From Verrucomicrobiota bacterium (lineage in GTDB: Bacteria > Verrucomicrobiota > Verrucomicrobiia > Opitutales > Opitutaceae), in NCBI GenBank assembly GCA_023433275.1, contig JAEZDN010000018.1, positions 1-23,581 of the forward strand: a stretch of 23,581 nucleotides of DNA, in the 5' to 3' direction. Shown here in pieces: positions 6,892-14,651 of this stretch. The stretch's first letter is position 1. Each line of letters starts with the position of its first letter. A program made the position numbers and the translations under genes. The notes under the pieces are model-generated. The model did no database searches. It was given only the letters and a program-made list of their open reading frames with translations, and had not been told where the DNA came from.

Positions 6892-7785
6892 TCACCGCCC
6901 CAACACCACTCCCGCACTCAGCAGGACGCCGAACGCCGCCAGATATAGCGCCGTGCGACCCAGCAGCACGATCTGCTCACCAGCGTCCCGCGACCGTGCG
7001 AGGTGCAAGGTCAGCCAAACCGCCGCGGGAGCCAGCAACACCGGCGCCAACACCGGCCACCGATAGCCACCCGTCAGCATCAACACCGGTCCGCACAGCA
7101 ACGCGCCAAGGTGCGACAACCCATATTGCCAGCGCGCGAAGCTCCGCCCGAACCGAACCACCAGGGTTCGCTTTCCGGCCCGGGCATCCGTTGCCACGTC
7201 CCGATAATTGTTCGCCACCAAGATATTCGCGGCCAGCAAACCGATCGCCGCCGCGCAGGCTACCACGTCGACCCCCAACCTACCCGCCTGCACGTAGAAA
7301 GTGGCACCCACCGCCACGAGGCCGAAGAAGAGGAACACAAACACATCCCCCAGCCCGTTATATCCCAGGGGATAGGGCCCGCCGGTGTAAGCGACGGCGC
7401 AAAGGATGCTCACCACACCGATGGGCAGAAGAATCCACCCGCCCTCAATCACCAAGGCCAGCCCCACCACAAACGCGATGCCCAGCACGCCCCAGGTGGC
7501 CGCCAGCATCCTCGACGGCGAAATCAGTCCCGCCGCCACCGCCCGCCTGGGCCCAACCCGCTCCGCCGTGTCGGCTCCCTGCACAAAATCAAAATAGTCG
7601 TTCGCGAAATTCGTGCCGACCTGCACCAGCAGCGCGAACGCGAGGCAGATTGCCGCCTTGCCGAAATCCGCCAGCCCCCGCGCCTCCGCCAGCGCCGTGC
7701 CCACCATCACCGGGATCACCGCGGCCGGCAGCGTCCGCGGGCGCGCGGCTTCCACCCAGTGCCGCCATGCGCTTCCCGCGGCCAT
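6892..7785 (-). CDS. menA: 1,4-dihydroxy-2-naphthoate polyprenyltransferase
   Basis: Integral-membrane UbiA-type prenyltransferase that attaches the isoprenoid tail to DHNA in menaquinone synthesis. 297 aa. Features: ARPRTLPAAVIPVMVGTALA at about 14-33, the Mg-diphosphate motif NDYFDFVQGAD at 62-72 followed by GPRRAV, PYPLGYNGLGDVFVFLFFG in the middle, and the second Asp-rich motif NNYRDVATDARAGKRTL. It has about eight hydrophobic segments. No other men genes are in the window. The ATG lies one base after the stop of the upstream membrane protein gene, so the two are almost certainly co-transcribed. Confidence 0.95.
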   Translation of the reverse strand: MAAGSAWRHWVEAARPRTLPAAVIPVMVGTALAEARGLADFGKAAICLAFALLVQVGTNFANDYFDFVQGADTAERVGPRRAVAAGLISPSRMLAATWGVLGIAFVVGLALVIEGGWILLPIGVVSILCAVAYTGGPYPLGYNGLGDVFVFLFFGLVAVGATFYVQAGRLGVDVVACAAAIGLLAANILVANNYRDVATDARAGKRTLVVRFGRSFARWQYGLSHLGALLCGPVLMLTGGYRWPVLAPVLLAPAAVWLTLHLARSRDAGEQIVLLGRTALYLAAFGVLLSAGVVLGR

Positions 7786-7786
7786 C

Positions 7787-8446
7787 TCAGGCGGTCTTCG
7801 GCTTCCGGGTGAAAATCACGACCGGACGCTTCGAGAGCAGGCTCGCCAGCGGCACCAGCAGCACCAATCCCGCCGCGATCGGATTCAGGACGATCGGCGC
7901 GCCGAAGAGGAAACCCATCAGCAACACGAGCAGGCCATACGCCGTCAGGAACAGGCGCGGATTGGGAATCACCGGATTGATCGCCAGCACGAGGATGAAC
8001 GCAAACAGCCCGGTGTAATGTCCCGGATATCCCGCACACAGTCCGACAAACCAGAAGATCGGGGCGAAATAATTGTGCCGGTGCCCCTCGAGCCGCACGG
8101 CCTGGATGAAGGTCGCCGCCAGCAGCACGAGCCCCTGCACCGTCAGCATGATCGCCTCGGAGTCCTTGCCGGTCGCGGTGAACGCGAAGGCCGACAGGCT
8201 GTAGCCGCCCGCCAGCGCCCGAAAAAAATCGATGTAATTCCGCGGGGTCGTGAACTCCCGACGCGGATGAACCGACTTGTCGTCCGGATCGCGGGCGGTC
8301 TTGCCGGAAAATTTCTCCATCGCTGTCGTCGACCGGCGGCGCCGCTTGAACAACCGGCCTCCATGGCGCAACCACTGGCGCGGAAACCAGAGCATCGCAA
8401 CCGCGAGCAGCAAGTAGGGCCAATGGATCACGAGTTCGTCGTTCAT
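7787..8446 (-). CDS. Unrecognised integral membrane protein upstream of menA
   Basis: 219 aa from ATG 8446; an in-frame ATG at 8470 would add MQLESGLF but spoils the compact start MNDELVIHWPYLLLAVAMLWF. An N-terminal membrane segment is followed by a basic stretch (RLFKRRRRS), a soluble loop with TTPRNYIDFFRALAGGYSL, then about five further hydrophobic segments and a basic tail (FTRKPKTA). I cannot place it in a named family. The one-base spacing to menA points to the same operon, but whether it serves quinone metabolism is open. The upstream sequence is repeat-rich (8471-8853), with no clear promoter. Confidence 0.8.
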   Translation of the reverse strand: MNDELVIHWPYLLLAVAMLWFPRQWLRHGGRLFKRRRRSTTAMEKFSGKTARDPDDKSVHPRREFTTPRNYIDFFRALAGGYSLSAFAFTATGKDSEAIMLTVQGLVLLAATFIQAVRLEGHRHNYFAPIFWFVGLCAGYPGHYTGLFAFILVLAINPVIPNPRLFLTAYGLLVLLMGFLFGAPIVLNPIAAGLVLLVPLASLLSKRPVVIFTRKPKTA

Positions 8447-8643
8447 GAAAAGACCAGACTCCAATTGCATCCCCTGCCCTTGTCAAAGGCACATCACCCG
8501 GGTGGCGCGAGTCTCCCCGACGTGCCGCGAATCTCACGCACAACGCAAATTCGCCCGAGGGCCCGCTCCCCTCGATCCCGGGTACGCTCGACCCTTGGAT
8601 CGACCTGCGAACGAAGTCGTCGCGAGCAGCGACCCTGCACCTC

Positions 8644-8774
8644 AGCCGGAACGAAGCAGTAGGAATGCGATTCCGCAATATGCGCGGTCGAACTGTTCGG
8701 TTGTAGGGGCGTGCCTCGTCCACGCCCTCGGTTCCCGCAGCGAGAAAAGGGCGCGGTCAAGCCGCGCCCCTACA
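8644..8774 (+). repeat. Dispersed 93-bp repeat, copy B, with a BIME-like inverted REP pair
   Basis: 8644-8736 matches 4869-4961 at 82 of 93 positions. Its REP-like part is GTAG (8703-8706), then GGGCGTG (8707-8713), loop of 7, and its complement (8721-8727). A second element faces it: GGGCGCGG (8749-8756), loop TCAAG, complement (8762-8769), then CTAC (8770-8773), which is GTAG on the minus strand. The outermost ten bases (8702-8711 and 8765-8774) are perfect inverted repeats. The two hairpins with outward-facing heads form the arrangement called a BIME. The gap 8471-8853 shows no other feature. Confidence 0.85.
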
Positions 8775-8853
8775 TCCAACTGCATGATTCCAGCTCATGC
8801 CTCCATTCGTGGTTAACCTGCCTTTCCCGCCCTTCCCCGTTCGCTCCATTCCC

Positions 8854-9570
8854 CTATCCACCACCCAACTCACGCTCCAACTCGCGGATCCGCTGCTCCA
8901 CCACTTCACGCTGCGCCGCGGGATCGTCGGCCGGCAACCCAGGCAGGATCTGCCTCAACCACGCGAGCGCCGCCGCCGGCCGACCCAACGTGCGCAACAA
9001 CTCGCCATGGATCCGCGCCGCATGCCACGGCGCTCCCGGCTGCTCCGCCGCCATCCGAAACAACCGGGCCGCTCCCTCCCGATCGCCCAATGCCCGCAAT
9101 CGAATGTTCGCTTTCTCGATCAGCAACGCCGCGGATCGACCGTGCTCCCGCTCCGCCTCGTCCAGCCAGGCGAGCGCGATTTCTGCATGCTCGCGCTTCA
9201 CGCGCTCCCGCACCGCCGCGGGCGCGCCAGTATCCAATCCCCACTCCGGCACATCATGCGCCAGCATCCGCGCGCCGTTCAGCCAGAAATACAGCGGACG
9301 GCCGTCCGCCCTCACCGTGAGTTCCAGCAACGCTCGCGTCGCGACCGCATCGCGCCGCTCCCACGCCAGGTTGGCCCGCAGCCAGCATCCGCCGGCAACC
9401 ACTGCGCGGAACCCACCGATCACGGCCAGCCCAGAGCCCAACGCCGGTCGGCCTGCGCGTTCAGGCGCCAGCCTGGCTTCCAGCGGACGCATCAGCGCCA
9501 CCACCGCCAACAGCACCAACCCGGGCACCCCGGCCCGGCGCCAGTCAGATCTCTCTTCGCGAAAAGACAT
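8854..9570 (-). CDS. Membrane-anchored TPR-like protein of ABC operon
   Basis: 238 aa. A short N-terminal cytosolic stretch (MSFREERSDWRRAG) precedes one membrane segment (VPGLVLLAVVALM), and a second weaker hydrophobic stretch lies near 47-63. The rest is helical, Ala/Arg/Glu-rich, with TPR-like helix pairs such as ALLIEKANIRLRALGDREGAARLFRMAAEQPG and AARIHGELLRTLGRPAAALAWLRQILPGLP. It ends in a charged helix (VVEQRIRELERELGGG). The start codon lies 26 bp inside the end of the ABC permease gene, so translation is probably coupled. It may be an accessory or scaffold subunit of that transporter. No specific family recognised. Confidence 0.8.
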   Translation of the reverse strand: MSFREERSDWRRAGVPGLVLLAVVALMRPLEARLAPERAGRPALGSGLAVIGGFRAVVAGGCWLRANLAWERRDAVATRALLELTVRADGRPLYFWLNGARMLAHDVPEWGLDTGAPAAVRERVKREHAEIALAWLDEAEREHGRSAALLIEKANIRLRALGDREGAARLFRMAAEQPGAPWHAARIHGELLRTLGRPAAALAWLRQILPGLPADDPAAQREVVEQRIRELERELGGG

Positions 9571-10342
9571 AGGACGCCAGCCCGCCGAACAGAATCATGA
9601 ACACCGCCCAATACCCCACGAGCCCGATCAGACGCATCGGCGCGAGCGCCGTGCCCATCAACACCGGCTCCGGATCGAACAGGCCCAGGTTGGGCCAGAA
9701 TCGCAACCACGCCAGCCAGCCTTCCGCCGCCGTGAAGGGCCGCAAGTGCGCCACGACCGCGAGCATCAAGCCCGCGCAACTGGCAAACAATGCCGAACGC
9801 GCGTAGCTGCACACCAGCAGGGTCATGGCCGCAACCAGCGAGATCTTCAGCCACACGAGCGCGCTCGCCTGGAAAAGCACCGGAACCGAAACGAGTCCCA
9901 GCCCAAGCTGCGACGATCGCGCCTGCAGCACCGCGCCCAGCATCCCGCCCATCCCCGCCGTAAACAGCGCCAGCAACGCGGCGACTCCCGCCAGTTTCCC
10001 TGCGAGATACTCCCCGCGCCGCACCCGCCGCGTCAGCACGCACGCCGCCAGCCCACCCTCGAGATCCCGGAAATAAAGGTGGGCCATGCCCAGCGCCGCG
10101 AGCAACGCGCCGGCCAGGCTCCCGGCGCCCAACCCGAGATCCGCGATGAACTTCAGCTCCGCCGCGCCAAAATTAAAATCCCGCAACCACAGGGCGACGC
10201 CGACCAAGCCGGCGCCGAGCAGGGCCAACAACACCGTCAGCTGGAGCCGCAACGCCTCCGCCAGCGTCCGGCGCGCCACCAGAGCGGCCCGCCCGATCGC
10301 GCCGGGGCCTCCCGCGTTTATTGCATCAGGCATGTTGGCCAT
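9545..10342 (-). CDS. ABC transporter permease (ABC-2-like)
   Basis: 265 aa, six or so hydrophobic segments and no soluble domain. It begins with VARRTLAEALRLQLTVLLALLGAGLVGVALWL, the usual layout of the ABC-2/NatB-type membrane subunit, in which a cytosolic helix leads into the first membrane span. A charged loop, RDLEGGLAACVLTRRVRRGEYLAGKLAG, follows, resembling the region just before the third span in ABC-2 permeases that carry out gliding- or export-type functions. It overlaps the upstream ATPase gene by 17 bp and the downstream TPR gene by 26 bp. Substrate cannot be inferred. An ATG at 10333 is an alternative start three codons in. Confidence 0.85.
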   Translation of the reverse strand: MANMPDAINAGGPGAIGRAALVARRTLAEALRLQLTVLLALLGAGLVGVALWLRDFNFGAAELKFIADLGLGAGSLAGALLAALGMAHLYFRDLEGGLAACVLTRRVRRGEYLAGKLAGVAALLALFTAGMGGMLGAVLQARSSQLGLGLVSVPVLFQASALVWLKISLVAAMTLLVCSYARSALFASCAGLMLAVVAHLRPFTAAEGWLAWLRFWPNLGLFDPEPVLMGTALAPMRLIGLVGYWAVFMILFGGLASYVFSRREI

Positions 10343-11105
10343 GACGCTTCTCCAGGTAAAACGACTCGAGGCGCGTCGCCGCCGGCGGCGTTCGGTCCAG
10401 TGTGCCCAGCAGCTCCGCGGTCGATCCGCTCGCCAGCAGGCGCCCGTCGGACAACAACGCCAGCCGGTCGCAGATCTGCTCCGCCTGCGCCAGCAAGTGC
10501 GACGTGAGAATCACCGTGCGCCCCTGTGCCGCCAGGTCGCGGATCAAGCGCACCATTGCCTGCCGGCCCTCGGGATCGAGGCCGCTGGCCGGCTCGTCGA
10601 GCAACACAACCTGCGGCTCATGCAACACGGCTTGGGCGAGACCCAGCCGCTGCAACATGCCTTTTGAATAGGTTTCCACCCGCCGCTCCGCCGCCGGCCC
10701 CAGCGCCGCCCAAAGCAGCACGGCCTTCACGCGCGCCTCTGCGTGGCGCGTCGGGATCGAACTGAGCCCGGCGCAATAACGCAGGAATTCCGCTCCGGTT
10801 TGATGCGTGGCCAGCCGAAGGGACTCCGGCAGGTAACCAATCAGGCTCCTCGCTTCGCCGCTTCCAGCCGGATGGCCCAGAATCATTGCCTGCCCGACAC
10901 TCGGCCGGATCAGCCCGGCCAGGATCTTCAGCGTCGTGCTCTTGCCTGACCCATTCGGCCCCAGCAGCCCGAGCACCTGGCCCGGCGCCACCTTCAGCGT
11001 CAGCCGTTGCAGCGCTTGCACCTCCGTTCCCGACCCAAAGCGTCCGCGGGCATAGCACTTGGCCACGCCCTCCAAAGCAACGGCCCAGTGATCGCTGATG
11101 AGCAT
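10326..11105 (-). CDS. ABC transporter ATP-binding protein
   Basis: 259 aa from ATG 11105. The frame stays open to 11441 but that stretch overlaps acyP in another frame and carries no homology. Walker A GPNGSGKST is at 49-57, YLPE stands at the Q-loop (91-94, Glu in place of Gln, as often in NatA/DrrA-type ATPases), the signature YSKGMLQRLGLAQAVL starts at 146, Walker B VVLLDEP is at 166-172 with SGLDPEG, and the switch His is in TVILTSHLL. It pairs with the overlapping permease to make a one-ATPase, one-permease ABC-2 system. The substrate is unknown; the C-terminus has no regulatory domain. Confidence 0.93.
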   Translation of the reverse strand: MLISDHWAVALEGVAKCYARGRFGSGTEVQALQRLTLKVAPGQVLGLLGPNGSGKSTTLKILAGLIRPSVGQAMILGHPAGSGEARSLIGYLPESLRLATHQTGAEFLRYCAGLSSIPTRHAEARVKAVLLWAALGPAAERRVETYSKGMLQRLGLAQAVLHEPQVVLLDEPASGLDPEGRQAMVRLIRDLAAQGRTVILTSHLLAQAEQICDRLALLSDGRLLASGSTAELLGTLDRTPPAATRLESFYLEKRHGQHA

Positions 11106-11116
11106 GAAGTCTGGCG

Positions 11117-11392
11117 TTATCTCATGGTGAAACCCGTGAATTGCGGCGGTCTGGTCTCTTGGATCTGCTCCACCTTGCGGATGTTCCCTTCCATCCGTTC
11201 CTGGATCGCCTGGATAAAATCCCTGACTTCCTGCGCCCGTCCCTCGGCCTCGAGCTGCACCCGGCCATCGGCCAGATTCGCCACCCAGCCGGAGACATCG
11301 AATTCCTTGGCCACTTGCAGGGTTTGGTACCGGAATCCCACGCCCTGCACCCGCCCGCTGAAATATACCGTCGCGTGATGGACTCCGGACAT
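11117..11392 (-). CDS. acyP: Acylphosphatase
   Basis: 91-aa enzyme that hydrolyses acyl phosphates such as 1,3-bisphosphoglycerate and carbamoyl phosphate. GRVQGVGFR at 13-21 supplies the phosphate-binding loop and catalytic Arg21, and GWVANLADGRV contains catalytic Asn39. The length is that of the classic family. It ends 11 bp before the ABC ATPase start, so it probably leads that operon. A functional link to the transporter is not evident; acylphosphatases are often placed in unrelated operons. Confidence 0.95.
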   Translation of the reverse strand: MSGVHHATVYFSGRVQGVGFRYQTLQVAKEFDVSGWVANLADGRVQLEAEGRAQEVRDFIQAIQERMEGNIRKVEQIQETRPPQFTGFTMR

Positions 11393-11442
11393 GCGGGCAG
11401 GAAAGCCGGCGCTTTTGCGGAGACAATCCTTTCCTGCCCACG

Positions 11443-11471
11443 CCGCGCGGAGTCCAGCTCCGCGCGGCTAC
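11443..11471 (-). repeat. REP-like hairpin with GTAG head (perfect 10-bp stem)
   Basis: On the minus strand GTAG (11471-11468) leads straight into a perfect ten-pair stem (11467-11458 with 11452-11443, loop of five). It lies in the 97-bp gap between the M49 peptidase stop and acyP and could also act as a Rho-type or processing hairpin for the peptidase mRNA. There is no T-tract. Confidence 0.7.
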
Positions 11472-11489
11472 CTGGGTTGGAAACGCGGC

Positions 11490-13523
11490 TCAGTTGCTGA
11501 CCGGCAGGAACGAGTAATCGCGCCCATACTCGAGCATCTGGCCGAGGAAATCAGTCGGATACTCGATGCGCACGTCCACGATCGCGCCGTCCTTCACCAC
11601 CGGCACCAGCTTCGGCTGGATGAACCCATAATAAGGCGCGACGTTCAGCGGCTCGTAACGGGCGTGCACTTCCTTGAGCAGGGCCTGGTCAACCTTCACG
11701 CCGTACTGCTCGACCAGCGCCTGCCCGCTCTCGAAATCACCCTCGGACTTGATCCGCTGGATCTCGGCCAGCAGCTGGCCGAACAGGGCACGCAGCTGGT
11801 TGTAATCGTTGATGCGGAAATAGGTTTTCCCGTCCCGCGTGAAGCGCTCGACGACTTTGTCCGGCTGCCCTTTCTCCAGGACCCACGCGGCCACGAGCTG
11901 GCGGTTGCGCATATGAGACTCCTCGAGGTTGTCGCCCGGCTTGATGCGGTAAAGCTGCTGCATGAGGCCGTTCATGATGTATTTGTCGTAGCTCGCCTTG
12001 CCCACCTCCACGGTCGGCATCACACCGATCTCCACGAGCTTCGGGTCCACCGCATAGTAAAGCGCAACCAGGTCGGCACGGGCTTCCTCGAGCGTGGCGC
12101 CATAGTTCTTCAACGCATCGGTGCCCGTCACACCGGGATTCAGCTTCCCGGAGGCGTGACCGATCACCTCGTGCATGTCCGTGTGCAATTCGCCGGCCAG
12201 CGCCGACCATTCCTTGAGGCGCGCGACCACCGCGGGGTCCGGGCTGAATTCGGCGGTCGCCGAGCCCAGCGATTGGGCGATGGCATAAGCCGTGATGATG
12301 TTTCCCAGGGAAACGGACTTGGAGCCATGCTGCTCGCGGATCCACTCGGCGTTCGGCAGGTTGATGCCGATCGGCGTGGCCGGGGCGGCGTCGCCCACCT
12401 CGCCGATCACGGTGATGACCTTGGCGGAAATCCCCGTGACCTTCGCCTTCCTGTGCTCCGGTCGGATGGGCGAATTGTCCTCGAACCACTGCGCCTGGTC
12501 CGAAATCGCGGCGATGCGCTTCGTGGCCTCCTCGTCGCGCATGGAAACGACCGACTCGAATGCGCCCCGCTTGCCGACGGCGTCCACATAGGTCTCGATG
12601 AACCCGTTCACGGCGTCGATGCGTGCCTCCGTCTCGCCGACCCAGGCAATGCAATACCGGTCGAAATCATTGATGTCGCCCGTCCGATAGTAACGAATCA
12701 GGTGCTCCAGCGCCTGTTTCTGGTTCTCCGTCTCGGCCACGCCGGCGGCCTTCTCGAGCCAGCCAACGACCTTCTCGATCGCCGGGCCGTACATGCCGCC
12801 CACCTTCCACGTGCGCTCCACCAGCTTGCCGTCGACCTTCGTCAGCTGCGAGTTCAGCCCGAACGTCATGCCCGGGTTCGCCGCGTTTTTCGCCATGTCG
12901 GCATAAAAGGCTTCGACCTCGGACGCGGTGACCCCGCGGTAGAAGTTATTGGCGGAGGCGACGACGTTGTCGACACCCGCGTCCAGGTTGGTGGCCTTCG
13001 CGTCCTGGGTCGCGTCGAACAGGATCGGATCGAGCACCCGCGCGAACTCGTCGGCCGTCCGGCCGGCGAGCGGCAACTGCGCGGCATCCGAGCGCGCGAT
13101 CAAAGTCTTCAGATAGTCACGCGAGAACGTCGCGATGAATTTTGCGTTCGAATAATGATGGTGGATGCCGTTGGCGAAAAACACCTGCTTGGCGTAGCGC
13201 TCGAACGCCGTCCATTCGGCGCCGGTCCGCTCGCCCTGGAAACTGCGCAGGACACCCTCCAGGGTCTTGCGGACCAGAAGGTTGTTGGCGTTCTTCTGGT
13301 CCCAGAAAATATCGCGCCCGGACAAGCCCGCCTCGCACAGGTAATAGGCCAGCTTTTTCTGCTGCAGCGTGAGCTGCTCAAACCCGGGCACCTGGTACCG
13401 CAACACCTGGATGTCGGCGAAACGGTCCGCCATCACATCGAACTTATCGCCCTGGCTCGAGGCCCCGGCGCTCGTCAGCGCGCCCACGGTCACCGCAAGC
13501 AACGGCAGCATGAATTTTGTCAT
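11490..13523 (-). CDS. Exported dipeptidyl peptidase III (family M49 metallopeptidase)
   Basis: 677 aa zinc exopeptidase that removes N-terminal dipeptides. Catalytic motif HEVIGH lies at 451-456 (the M49 HEXXGH form, two zinc-binding His and the catalytic Glu). EEARAD follows at 479-484 and supplies the zinc-binding Glu. The 22-residue spacing between the motifs is that of the short bacterial enzymes (Bacteroides type), shorter than in human DPP III. An N-terminal Sec-type signal (MTKFMLPLLAVTVGALTSAGA, cut near 21-23) indicates export; there is no lipobox Cys. Human DPP III is cytosolic, so an exported form suggests a role in peptide use outside the cytoplasm. AAGG-like purines lie about 10 bp before ATG 13523. 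It is probably transcribed on its own. Confidence 0.93.
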   Translation of the reverse strand: MTKFMLPLLAVTVGALTSAGASSQGDKFDVMADRFADIQVLRYQVPGFEQLTLQQKKLAYYLCEAGLSGRDIFWDQKNANNLLVRKTLEGVLRSFQGERTGAEWTAFERYAKQVFFANGIHHHYSNAKFIATFSRDYLKTLIARSDAAQLPLAGRTADEFARVLDPILFDATQDAKATNLDAGVDNVVASANNFYRGVTASEVEAFYADMAKNAANPGMTFGLNSQLTKVDGKLVERTWKVGGMYGPAIEKVVGWLEKAAGVAETENQKQALEHLIRYYRTGDINDFDRYCIAWVGETEARIDAVNGFIETYVDAVGKRGAFESVVSMRDEEATKRIAAISDQAQWFEDNSPIRPEHRKAKVTGISAKVITVIGEVGDAAPATPIGINLPNAEWIREQHGSKSVSLGNIITAYAIAQSLGSATAEFSPDPAVVARLKEWSALAGELHTDMHEVIGHASGKLNPGVTGTDALKNYGATLEEARADLVALYYAVDPKLVEIGVMPTVEVGKASYDKYIMNGLMQQLYRIKPGDNLEESHMRNRQLVAAWVLEKGQPDKVVERFTRDGKTYFRINDYNQLRALFGQLLAEIQRIKSEGDFESGQALVEQYGVKVDQALLKEVHARYEPLNVAPYYGFIQPKLVPVVKDGAIVDVRIEYPTDFLGQMLEYGRDYSFLPVSN

Positions 13524-13926
13524 GTCATAAACCTTGCCCTAGCCTCTCGATCGCTGGCCAGAAAAAAGCAAATGCCGGGTCGCTGTGCGAACGCGCGCTC
13601 ACGTTCCGCATCCGGCTCACCGGGCCGCCATCCCGCCCGTGGATCGCCAGGCGCCGAAACCCAATGTTCGTATTACGAACATTGGCCTCGGGAATTCCCT
13701 TTGATGCCCGAGGCGGTCCAAAAGCCAATATTTGCCGCCTTGGAGCCGCCCTTTTTTCCGGCCCCGGGCAAGCGCCGGCAACTCTGCGGGATAGGCAGCC
13801 CGCGGAAAATTTGTTCGGCACACTTGCGAGCCCCGTCGCCCGACCCACATTGCCGGTAATTTTATTTGCCAGCCGACAGGGCCTAAACACGCTCGCACTT
13901 ATCACCGCCACCGGTGTCTTCCTTAC
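13524..13926. other. 400-bp intergenic region between M49 peptidase and acidic-protein genes
   Basis: Divergent promoter region. Apart from the palindrome at 13661-13685 I see no convincing gene, hairpin with T-run, or repeat. The open frames here are short or antisense extensions. AT-rich stretches occur near 13855-13890, upstream of the plus-strand gene. Confidence 0.6.
13661..13685. promoter_or_regulatory. Perfect 25-bp palindrome, putative operator
   Basis: The left arm CCAATGTTCGTA (13661-13672) is followed by a single T at 13673 and its exact reverse complement at 13674-13685. A one-base spacer rules out an RNA hairpin loop of normal size, so a dimeric DNA-binding protein is the better reading. 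It sits 138 bp upstream of the M49 peptidase start and 242 bp upstream of the acidic-protein gene, within reach of either promoter. Confidence 0.75.
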
Positions 13927-14595
13927 ATGACCAATCCTGATTCCGACGGGCTGTTCGACAATGACTGGGATGATTGCGGAGAACTCTCCTGGAGCGAGGC
14001 CGACTGGCAGAAGTACCTGGCCAACCAGGAAACCGCGGTTCGAGAGTACATCAAACACTACGACCAGTTGCCCGCTTCGATGGACCGCATTGACGAGGCC
14101 GCCCGCCGCATGGGTTGGGAACTCGCGGATGTCATGCCGGAATCGGCCGATGACGACGATCTCGACGAGGATGATGACTCCTTCGACGGCGAATGGGATC
14201 CCTACACCCTTCACCGCAATCCGGTCTATATTTCCACCCGCGCGCTTTATTTGAGCCTGCTGGCCCACTGGGAACGCATCGCTTCGCAACCGGATCGCGT
14301 TCCTCCGGCCTTGGGCATCAGCCTCCAATCGCTCCTTTATCGCGGTCACGAGGAAGCACTCCAGGCCGTGCAGGCGCTCGAGATGGGCGACTACACCCTC
14401 GCCGTCGTCCTCTTCAAGAAGGCCCTGCGCGAACTGAACCTCACCCTCGCGCGACTCGCCGAACCCGACGCCGCCGAGACACCCCACGCGCTGCGCTTCA
14501 AGGAATACGCCACACCCCGGCTCTTCGACCTCCGCGAGATCTGGCTGCGCGTGATGAACGAATGCCGCCAGGGCGGCAAGGCGCAGCCGGAATAA
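13927..14595 (+). CDS. Acidic protein of unknown function
   Basis: 222 aa, no domain recognised. The N-terminal third is rich in Asp, Glu and Trp (DSDGLFDNDWDDCGELSWSEADWQKYL) and residues about 76-96 form a nearly pure Asp/Glu linker (ADDDDLDEDDDSFDGEWD). After that comes a helical domain: ISTRALYLSLLAHWERIA, then SLQSLLYRGHEEALQAVQALEMGDYTLAVVLFKKALRELNLTLARLAE, then FKEYATPRLFDLREIWLRVMNECRQGG. No signal peptide or membrane span, so cytosolic. It is convergent with uvrB and closed by an intrinsic terminator. It reads as a genuine, well-behaved gene; a protein- or nucleic-acid-binding role is only a guess from the acidic linker. Confidence 0.85.
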   Translation: MTNPDSDGLFDNDWDDCGELSWSEADWQKYLANQETAVREYIKHYDQLPASMDRIDEAARRMGWELADVMPESADDDDLDEDDDSFDGEWDPYTLHRNPVYISTRALYLSLLAHWERIASQPDRVPPALGISLQSLLYRGHEEALQAVQALEMGDYTLAVVLFKKALRELNLTLARLAEPDAAETPHALRFKEYATPRLFDLREIWLRVMNECRQGGKAQPE

Positions 14596-14621
14596 TCCGG
14601 CGGGAGAATCCAGCAAACGCC

Positions 14622-14648
14622 AGGCGGGGCCCTCAACCCCGCCTTTTT
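14622..14648 (+). terminator. Intrinsic terminator of acidic-protein gene
   Basis: Eight-base perfect stem AGGCGGGG (14622-14629) and CCCCGCCT (14637-14644), loop of seven, then a T-run to 14648. Confidence 0.92.
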
Positions 14649-14651
14649 ATT

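Noticed and set aside
13661..13685. Calling the 25-bp palindrome a LexA box
   Set aside because: TGTTC and GAACA are separated by seven bases, not the four of the verrucomicrobial motif as I recall it, and neither flanking gene is a known SOS gene.
11391..13859. 822-aa open frame on the plus strand
   Set aside because: Antisense shadow of the M49 peptidase gene, Arg/His/Leu-rich, with no domain.
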